Below, one piece after another: positions 58,206 to 64,000 of a DNA stretch of 64,000 nt. A model generated the notes under the pieces. That model saw nothing but the letters and a program-made list of their open reading frames with translations. It was not told the origin of the DNA and did not search any database. The position numbers and the translations under genes were made by a program. Numbering within the stretch: position 1 is the stretch's first letter; every line of letters begins with the position of its first letter. Source of the DNA: Leifsonia sp. NPDC080035 (lineage in GTDB: Bacteria; Actinomycetota; Actinomycetes; Actinomycetales; Microbacteriaceae); the NCBI RefSeq assembly GCF_040050925.1, contig NZ_CP157390.1, forward strand, positions 1,674,001-1,738,000. The letters are read 5' to 3'.

Positions 58206-58252
58206 CCGCCGACCGCCGTCCGCCGACCGCCGACCGCCGTCCGCCGACCGCC
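58204..58252 (+). repeat. 21-bp tandem repeat
   Basis: GACCGCCGACCGCCGTCCGC plus a final C occurs at 58204-58224 and 58225-58245, with a third partial copy. It begins in the stop of the hydrolase gene and fills the gap to the next stop codon. Confidence 0.85.
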
Positions 58253-58280
58253 GTCAGCGGTCAGTCGACCGCCGGCCGTG

Positions 58281-58481
58281 TCAGCCGGCGGCCGGGCGGA
58301 AGACGAAGTGCGAGCCGAGGTCCTGCAGCTCGTCGGAGGCGAGCAGTTTGCGCACTCCGTCGGCCACCGTCGCGGCATCGAGCCCCGAATCGCAGTAGAG
58401 CATGCGGAGTGTGGCGAACGGCCTCGTCTGCAGATAGCGACGAAGACCGGCGTCGGTGGCGGTGGCGTCGTTCTCGGTCAT
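58281..58481 (-). CDS. Small hypothetical protein
   Basis: 66 residues from ATG 58481: MTENDATATDAGLRRYLQTR, then FATLRMLYCDSGLDAATVAD and a closing DELQDLGSHFVFRPAAG. I do not recognise a family; the helix-turn-helix-like spacing and short length suggest a small winged-helix or ribosome-associated domain, but this is weak. Support for it being real: CACAGT (58488-58493 on the reverse strand) lies 6 nt before the ATG, as at many genes here, and no longer gene competes for the space. Confidence 0.5.
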   Translation of the reverse strand: MTENDATATDAGLRRYLQTRPFATLRMLYCDSGLDAATVADGVRKLLASDELQDLGSHFVFRPAAG

Positions 58482-58596
58482 GCCGACACTGTGCGTCCCC
58501 GTCGCGGCCCTTAAGTAGTAAGGAGTGGCACGATGCGGGCGGCGCGGTCCGCGACTCCGTAGAAACATGGGGAGCGAGCAGTCCTAGGCTGAAGGT

Positions 58597-59646
58597 ATGC
58601 ATGGTGAGTACAAGGTCCCGGGAGGCAAGCTCGTCGTCGTGGACCTGGAGGTCGTGGACGGGCTGATCGCGCAGTTCCAGCTGGCCGGGGACTTCTTCCT
58701 CGAACCGGACACCGCCCTGGAGGCGATCGATGCGGCCGTGAACGGACTGCCCGCCGAGTCCGACTCGAAGACCATCGCGGCCGCGGTCAAGGAGGCGCTG
58801 CCCGAGGGTGCGATCCTGCTCGGGTTCTCGCCGGAGGCGGTCGCGGTGGCGATCCGCCGCGCCCTGGCCAGGGCGACGAGCTGGCGCGACTACGACTGGG
58901 AGATCGTGCACGCGAAGGCCGTCTCCCCGCTGATGCACCTGGCCCTGGACGAGGTGCTCACCACCGAGGTCGGCGACGGCCGCCGCGGCCCGACCCTGCG
59001 CATCTGGGAGTGGGACGAGCCCGCCGTCGTCATCGGCAGCTTCCAGTCCGTCAAGAACGAGGTGGACCCGGAGAACGCCGAGAAGTACGGCATCCAGGTC
59101 GTGCGCCGCATCACGGGCGGCGGCGCGATGTTCATGGAGGCGGGGTCGGTCGTCACCTACTCCATCTACGCGCCGGCGGACCTCGTGCAGGGCATGAGCT
59201 TCGCCGACAGCTATGCGTTCCTCGACGAGTGGGCGATCGTCGCGCTGAAGTCGCTCGGGATCGATGCGAGCTACGTGCCCCTGAACGACATCACGAGCCC
59301 GAAGGGCAAGATCGGCGGTGCCGCGCAGAAGCGGCTGGGATCCGGCGCCGTGCTGCACCACGTCACCATGAGCTACGACATGGACGGTCAGAAGATGACC
59401 GAGGTGCTGCGGATCGGACGCGAGAAGATCAGCGACAAGGGCATCACGTCCGCCGCGAAGCGGGTCGACCCGCTTCGGAGCCAGACCGGCCTCAGCCGCG
59501 CCGAGATCATCGAGCAGATGAAGCTGACGTTCCGCAACCTGTACGGGGCGGTGGACGGCGACATCACCGAGGCGGAGTACGCCGAGGCCGAGCGTCTGGT
59601 CGAGGAGAAGTTCGGCACCGAGGAGTGGCTGTACCGCGTGCCCTGA
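58597..59646 (+). CDS. lplA: Lipoate-protein ligase A with N-terminal accessory domain
   Basis: 349 residues. Residues 1-90 (YKVPGGKLVVVDLEVVDGLI, FFLEPDTALEAIDAAV) resemble the accessory domain found C-terminal in E. coli LplA or separate as LplB in archaea. Residues about 95-345 are the ligase: VVRRITGGGAMF (lipoate pocket) and DITSPKGKIGGAAQKR with the catalytic Lys. It attaches lipoate to E2 and H proteins through lipoyl-AMP. TAGGCT (58585-58590) lies 6 nt before the ATG, implying a leaderless message. A strong terminator follows. Confidence 0.92.
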   Translation: MHGEYKVPGGKLVVVDLEVVDGLIAQFQLAGDFFLEPDTALEAIDAAVNGLPAESDSKTIAAAVKEALPEGAILLGFSPEAVAVAIRRALARATSWRDYDWEIVHAKAVSPLMHLALDEVLTTEVGDGRRGPTLRIWEWDEPAVVIGSFQSVKNEVDPENAEKYGIQVVRRITGGGAMFMEAGSVVTYSIYAPADLVQGMSFADSYAFLDEWAIVALKSLGIDASYVPLNDITSPKGKIGGAAQKRLGSGAVLHHVTMSYDMDGQKMTEVLRIGREKISDKGITSAAKRVDPLRSQTGLSRAEIIEQMKLTFRNLYGAVDGDITEAEYAEAERLVEEKFGTEEWLYRVP

Positions 59647-59658
59647 CGCGTCGACGAC

Positions 59659-59706
59659 GCGAGAGCGCCCGTATGCCGATAGCGGCATACGGGCGCTCTC
59701 GCCTTT
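59659..59706 (+). terminator. Intrinsic terminator after lplA
   Basis: Perfect 19-bp stem (59659-59677, 59684-59702) with loop GATAGC, followed by CTTTTCTC. The best canonical terminator in the window, 13 bp after the stop. Confidence 0.9.
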
Positions 59707-59753
59707 TCTCCGGCCGTCCGCCCCTTGCGGGCGACCGTGGTGCTGCTGCTAGG

Positions 59754-59787
59754 TTAGGTAAGGCTTACTTAGCTAAGCCTTACCTAA
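59754..59787 (+). promoter_or_regulatory. Double DtxR/IdeR iron box
   Basis: Two overlapping 19-bp iron boxes: TTAGGTAAGGCTTACTTAG (59754-59772) and TTAGCTAAGCCTTACCTAA (59769-59787). Each fits the TWAGGTWAGSCTWACCTWA consensus with one mismatch. Together they form a 34-bp palindrome with perfect 14-bp arms. TTGCGG (59725-59730) and TAGGTT (59750-59755), 19 bp apart, could be the promoter, with the box over the -10. Confidence 0.9.
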
Positions 59788-59844
59788 ACCTCACCAGAAG
59801 AATCGGCGAGGCGACCGCTGTGTCGCCCCGCTCTCAGGAGTGCC

Positions 59845-62800
59845 ATGAGAACGTCTCCACCCCCGATCCCGCCGCACCCGACACCGCGCAGAGGGCGCCG
59901 ATTGCTGGCGGCGATCGTCGCCGTGGCGCTCGGCGCCGCCGGCCTCGGCATCGCAGGCGCAGCGCCCGCCCTCGCCGCCGGCCCGGCGGTCTCCGCGCCG
60001 GAGGTGCCGGCCGCGGGCGGCACCATCACGGTGACCGGAAGCGGCTTCGACACCAGCGACCCGGGCATCTACCTCGGCGTCGGCCCCGCCGGGCTCGCCG
60101 GCTTCTACCAGGGATCGGCGAGCCTCCTGGCCGGCCAGACGGTGTGGGTCGCCGTCGGCAACACAGAAGTCGGTTCCGGCGACCAGCGCACGTCGCCCAT
60201 GACGGAGGACGGCACGTTCTCGGTCAGGCTGACGATCCCCGCGCCCACCGCCGAGGTCCCCGCCTACGCGATCTACACCTCCAAGGCGCACGGCAAGGGC
60301 TTCGCCGACCCGTCGCAGAACACGACCACGGCGCTCGCCTTCGCCGCCCCGGAGCCGCAGGCGACGTCCCTCACCATCGCGAGCAGCGCATCCACGGTCG
60401 AGGAGGGGCGGTCCGTCACGCTGACCGCGACCGTCGCTCCCGCCGTGGCGGGCACGGTGGCGTTCTCCGACGGCTCCGCGTCGCTCGGCAGCGCCGCCGT
60501 CGTCGGCGGCGTCGCGACGCTCAGCACGAGCGCGCTCGCCCCCGGGTCGCACTCCCTCGGCGCGGCGTTCACCCCCGCCGACGCGTCGACCGCCGCGCCG
60601 TCGACCGCCTCGGTGATCACCGTCACGGTGAACGCCGCCTCGCAGCCGGCCGCCGCCTCCGTGACGCTCTCGAAGGCCTCCGGTCTCGACGCGGCCGGCG
60701 CCGACATCACCGTCACCGGATCCGGCTTCGCGCCGACCGGAGGGGCCGTCATGGGCGTGTACGTCGGCGTCGGCCCGGCCTCCGCGAAGGACGACCCGAG
60801 CTGGTTCGTCAACGCGGGCTTCTACCAGGGCGTGAAGTGGGTGCGCACGGTCGCGGCCGACGGGTCGTTCAGCCAGGCGCTCACCGGCATCACCGGGGTC
60901 TTCGCCTCGAATGGTCGCACGGTCGACTGCGCGAGCGAGGAGTGCGGCGTCTACACCTTCGCGGCGCACGGCTCGAGCGACCGCACCCAGGACACCTACA
61001 CGCCGATCGCGTTTGCCGCCGCGCAGCCGCAGCCGTTGCCCGTGACCGTCGGCCTCTCCGTCGACCCGGCGACCGCGGTCGAGGGCACCACGCTCACCTA
61101 CACGGCCACGATCTCCGCGAGCGGCGAGGGCTCCGGCCGGCCGACCGCGTTCCCGGGCACCGTCGTGTTCGGCGAGGGCAGCGGCGCCACCGCTCCCGAC
61201 ACCGCGTACGGCACGGTGAACGTGACCGGCGACACGGCGGTGTTCCGGACCTCCACCCTCCCCGTCGGCGCGCACACGCTGCGCGGCTGGTACACGCCGG
61301 CCGACGCCGGTGCGTTCGGGGCGGCGCGCTCCGACTCGGTCACGGCCACCGTCACCGCGAAGGCCGTGCCGGGCGCCCCGCACGTCACGGTGTCCCCGGC
61401 ATCGGGCATCGACACGACCGCGGGCGTCATCACCGTCACCGGGTCCGGGTTCGCGACGACCGGCAACGGCGTCTACCTCGGCATCGCCCCGAAGTCGGTG
61501 CTGAGCGACCCGAACTGGTTCCTCAACGCGAGCTATTTCCAGGGCGCGCAGTGGATCTCGCCGTCCGGCGTCGCCGGGCCGAGGATCGGCTCGGACGGGA
61601 GGTTCACCACGACGATGACCGGCGTCACGGCATCGTTCTCGTCCAACGGGAAGACGGTGGACTGCCTCACCGTGGAGTGCGGCGTGTTCACCTTCGGCGC
61701 GCACGGGTCCACCGATCGGTCGCAGGACACCTACACGCCGATCGCCTTCGCCGCCCCCACCGCGGGCGCGGTCGCGACCCGACTCTCGATCAGCGTCGCC
61801 GGTTCGTCCGTCCAGGGCGCGCCGGTGGATGTGACGGTCACGGTCACGCCGGCGGCCGCCGGCACGGTGACCCTGTACGACAGGGGCGCCGTCGTCGCCA
61901 AGGACCTGCGGCTGACGATGCCGGGCGCGACCGCGTCCGCCACCGCGTCCGCCGCCACCGTGACATCGGCCGCCGCGCGCATCCCGTCCACCCTCGCCGC
62001 AGCGACCTCGTCGTCGGTCACCACACGGGTCCCAGGACTCGCGGTCGGATCGCACGCCTTCACCGCGAGCTTCGCGCCCGACGACCGGTCCGCGTTCGCA
62101 CCGTCCGTCGCCGCTTCGGTGCCGCACACGGTGACGGCGGCCGGCGCGTCGGCCGGGCCAGCCGCTCCTGCCGCGGCCGGAACGGCCGAGCCCGTCTGCG
62201 TCGCGCGTTCGGTCGACGGTGCGACGCTGGACTGGGGCGTCAAGGCGAGCTTCCGCAGCTACATCAGCGGCGGGATCGCGAACGGCTCGTGGACGCTGAA
62301 CGGCGTCGGCTACGAGGGCGGCCGCTACGCCTGGAGCGGCGGCTCGGGGAGCTTCAACCCCACCGAGACGCGCGGTGTCGTGCGGTTCCCCGGCTCGGTG
62401 GCGTTCACCGGGCACGACGGGCTGCTGAACCTCGTGCTCTCGAACATCGCCCTGCGCGTCACCGGCGCGGACGGCGCGACCCTGATCGCGGACGTCCACT
62501 CGACCGACATGAGCGGCACGCCGAGCGACTTCTCGGGCGTCTCGTTCGCGACCGTCGCGCTGGGCGGTGCCACCGCATCCGGATCGACGTTCGCCGTCGA
62601 CGGCGCCGCCGCCACGCTGACCGCGGACGGTGCGAAGGCGTTCGCCGGCTTCTACACGGCGGGGACGGCGCTCGACCCGGTGTCGTTCGCCTTTCCGCTC
62701 GGAGCCGCGGTGGCCTGCGACAGCAGCACGGCCGCGGCCGGCTCGGCGCTCGCGTCGACCGGAAGCGACGGCGCCGGTCAGTGGCCGCTGATCGTCGGAG

Positions 62801-62877
62801 TGCTGCTGCTCACCGGCGTGGCCGCCGTGCTGGTCGCCCAGCGCAGGCGGGCCCGCGCGACCGCGGAGACGGTGTGA
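59845..62877 (+). CDS. htaA: HtaA-domain haem-binding surface protein
   Basis: 1010 residues. Sec signal to about residue 45 (ALAAG). Three copies of a beta domain containing ITVTGSGF start near residues 60, 287 and 527; the latter two end in VDC...ECGV(Y/F)TF and QDTYTPIAFA, with a likely disulfide. Ig-like segments lie between. The HtaA haem-binding domain is about 790-960 (ATLDWGVKASFRSYISGG). The C-terminus is LASTGS, a hydrophobic helix and RRRARA, an LAXTG sorting signal for a class E-type sortase. Iron-box control and adjacency to hmuT mark it as a cell-wall haem receptor. Confidence 0.9.
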   Translation: MRTSPPPIPPHPTPRRGRRLLAAIVAVALGAAGLGIAGAAPALAAGPAVSAPEVPAAGGTITVTGSGFDTSDPGIYLGVGPAGLAGFYQGSASLLAGQTVWVAVGNTEVGSGDQRTSPMTEDGTFSVRLTIPAPTAEVPAYAIYTSKAHGKGFADPSQNTTTALAFAAPEPQATSLTIASSASTVEEGRSVTLTATVAPAVAGTVAFSDGSASLGSAAVVGGVATLSTSALAPGSHSLGAAFTPADASTAAPSTASVITVTVNAASQPAAASVTLSKASGLDAAGADITVTGSGFAPTGGAVMGVYVGVGPASAKDDPSWFVNAGFYQGVKWVRTVAADGSFSQALTGITGVFASNGRTVDCASEECGVYTFAAHGSSDRTQDTYTPIAFAAAQPQPLPVTVGLSVDPATAVEGTTLTYTATISASGEGSGRPTAFPGTVVFGEGSGATAPDTAYGTVNVTGDTAVFRTSTLPVGAHTLRGWYTPADAGAFGAARSDSVTATVTAKAVPGAPHVTVSPASGIDTTAGVITVTGSGFATTGNGVYLGIAPKSVLSDPNWFLNASYFQGAQWISPSGVAGPRIGSDGRFTTTMTGVTASFSSNGKTVDCLTVECGVFTFGAHGSTDRSQDTYTPIAFAAPTAGAVATRLSISVAGSSVQGAPVDVTVTVTPAAAGTVTLYDRGAVVAKDLRLTMPGATASATASAATVTSAAARIPSTLAAATSSSVTTRVPGLAVGSHAFTASFAPDDRSAFAPSVAASVPHTVTAAGASAGPAAPAAAGTAEPVCVARSVDGATLDWGVKASFRSYISGGIANGSWTLNGVGYEGGRYAWSGGSGSFNPTETRGVVRFPGSVAFTGHDGLLNLVLSNIALRVTGADGATLIADVHSTDMSGTPSDFSGVSFATVALGGATASGSTFAVDGAAATLTADGAKAFAGFYTAGTALDPVSFAFPLGAAVACDSSTAAAGSALASTGSDGAGQWPLIVGVLLLTGVAAVLVAQRRRARATAETV

Positions 62878-64000
62878 GTTCCACGGCACCCCTCTCCACC
62901 GCACACCTCTCCACCGAGGGCGGCGCAGCACGCGCCGCCCTCGGGCGTGCGCGGGGCGTCCGGCCGCGTCGCGCCGTGGCCCTCGCGGCCCTCGCGACGG
63001 CGACGGTCCTGCTGGCGGGATGCGCCGCTTCCGCACCCGCTGCGTCGCCGACCACGACCGTCACCGGCACCCCGCCCGCCACATCCGGCCCGTCGGACGC
63101 ACTGCCCGACCCGCGGGCGATCACCGGCCCCTCGACCGCCACGTCCATCCCGGACATCGAGCCCATCGCGCGCTCGCCGAAGCCGTCGCTGCCCGTGACC
63201 GTCACCGACGCGACCGGGACGCGCGTGACGGTGACCGACGCGAGTCGCATCCTCGCACTCGACATCTACGGCACCCTCGCCGAGACCGTGGTCGGGCTGG
63301 GGCTCGGCGACCGCCTGGTCGGGCGCGGCTCCTCCAACGCGCTCGGCTCGATGGCCGCGCTGCCGCTCGTCACCCGGAACGGTCACGAGCTGAACGGCGA
63401 GGCGATCCTCGCGCTGCGGCCGACCCTCGTCCTCACCGACACCACGCTCGGCCCGCGCGAGGTGCAGGATCAGCTGCGCGTGTCCGGCGTGCCGGTCGTC
63501 TTCTTCGACCCCAAGCGCAGCATCGACACCATCGGCGCGCAGATCGAGACGGTCGCGCACACCGTGGGCCTCGACGCCCTGGGCAGGAGGCTCGTCGAGC
63601 GAACGGACGCCGAGCTGGCGTCTGCGAAGGCGGACATCGCGGCGATCGCACCCGCGGCCGACCGCGCGCTCCGGGTGGCGTTCCTCTACGTCCGCGGCAG
63701 GGCCGGGGTCTTCTTCCTGTTCGGGAAGGGATACGGCGCCGATGCGCTCATCTCGGCCGTCGGCGCGGTGGACGTCGCGACCGCTGCAGGGATCACCGGG
63801 GCCAGACCGGCGAGCAGCGAGGCGCTGCTCGCAACGAATCCGGACGTCTTTCTGACGATGACGGACGGACTCGCGTCGACCGGCGGCGTCGACGGCCTGC
63901 TCGAGCGTCCCGGCGTCGCCGACACCCTCGCCGGGCAGCACCGCCGGGTGGTCGACATGGCGGACGGGCAGGTGCTGTCATTCGGGCCGTCCACCCCCGC
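62874..64000 (+). CDS. hmuT: Haem ABC transporter substrate-binding lipoprotein, C-terminus cut by window edge
   Basis: 375 complete codons from GTG 62874, which overlaps the htaA stop (GTGA); no stop before the edge. The lipobox is LLAGC (about residues 45-49), followed by a Pro/Thr linker. The mature part is a class III binding protein: DASRILALDIYGTLAETVVG, RPTLVLTDTTLGPREV, AVGAVDVATAAGITG and SSEALLATNPDVFLTM. It should take haem from HtaA and pass it to HmuUV, expected to the right of the window. Confidence 0.9.
   Translation, partial: MSSTAPLSTAHLSTEGGAARAALGRARGVRPRRAVALAALATATVLLAGCAASAPAASPTTTVTGTPPATSGPSDALPDPRAITGPSTATSIPDIEPIARSPKPSLPVTVTDATGTRVTVTDASRILALDIYGTLAETVVGLGLGDRLVGRGSSNALGSMAALPLVTRNGHELNGEAILALRPTLVLTDTTLGPREVQDQLRVSGVPVVFFDPKRSIDTIGAQIETVAHTVGLDALGRRLVERTDAELASAKADIAAIAPAADRALRVAFLYVRGRAGVFFLFGKGYGADALISAVGAVDVATAAGITGARPASSEALLATNPDVFLTMTDGLASTGGVDGLLERPGVADTLAGQHRRVVDMADGQVLSFGPSTP

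Noticed and set aside
58204..58252. CRISPR-like repeat
   Set aside because: The units are adjacent with no spacers and are pure GC-rich tandem repeats.
59791..63036. 1081-codon minus-strand open frame opposite htaA
   Set aside because: Arg/Gly/Asp-rich composition without any domain, fully antisense to a gene with clear signal peptide, HtaA domain and sorting signal.

Overview
The window is about 64 kb of a very GC-rich, gene-dense chromosome. The gene content suggests a Gram-positive actinobacterium, most likely a Microbacteriaceae-type organism such as Leifsonia. The main pointers are DtxR/IdeR-type iron boxes, an HtaA haem protein ending in an LAXTG-like sorting signal, a CRDC mini-glutaredoxin, many 4-nt ATGA/GTGA gene overlaps, and many start codons lying 6-8 nt behind a TANNNT-like -10 element (leaderless promoters). 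I saw no tRNA, rRNA, insertion sequence, prophage or CRISPR array. The genus is an inference from style, not a database match.

Layout. 1-10.3 kb: a truncated OmpR-type response regulator; an SRPBCC protein and an Lrp/AsnC regulator divergent from an arginine-catabolism operon (amidino-hydrolase, ornithine aminotransferase, POT transporter); a MOSC protein; a HAD phosphatase; and a large LuxR/AAA regulator preceded by a 13-codon leader peptide. 10.3-18.8 kb: a meta-cleavage pathway for phenylpropionate-type aromatics. A TetR regulator and an SDR stand divergent from a tightly coupled operon of AAHS transporter, mhpB, mhpC, mhpD, a SnoaL-like gene, an HpcH/HpaI aldolase and mhpA. 19-26.6 kb: three MarR-plus-membrane-protein modules, interrupted by a copper-chaperone/Dyp-peroxidase pair. 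26.7-35.9 kb: a miscellany of VOC/HxlR, LysR, NagZ-like GH3, two aldo-keto reductases, an esterase divergent from an MBL hydrolase, a glutaredoxin, a P-loop kinase and an NmrA-like protein.

35.9-55.5 kb is an L-rhamnose/rhamnoside locus. One minus-strand operon carries rhaM, an MFS sugar transporter, rhaI, a bifunctional aldolase-dehydrogenase and rhaB. Next come a LacI regulator, a secreted GH3 beta-glycosidase interrupted by an in-frame TAA, and a second operon of GH78 rhamnosidase, a shorter six-hairpin glycosidase and a second LacI. Divergent from this last operon is a sugar ABC importer (binding protein and two permeases, no ATPase gene). Both divergent promoters carry the same 14-bp LacI-type operator. 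The likely logic is import of rhamnosides, intracellular removal of rhamnose, then catabolism to DHAP and lactaldehyde/lactate.

55.5-64 kb: an MFS/MarR efflux pair, a serine hydrolase, a small unknown ORF, a lipoate ligase with a rearranged domain order, and a haem-uptake locus (htaA, hmuT) under a double iron box.

Overlaid on the genes are two families of intergenic palindromes. Family 1 has four inverted-repeat copies plus a half copy, each just 3' of a stop codon. Family 2 has two 61-bp copies whose hairpin loop is in opposite orientation.
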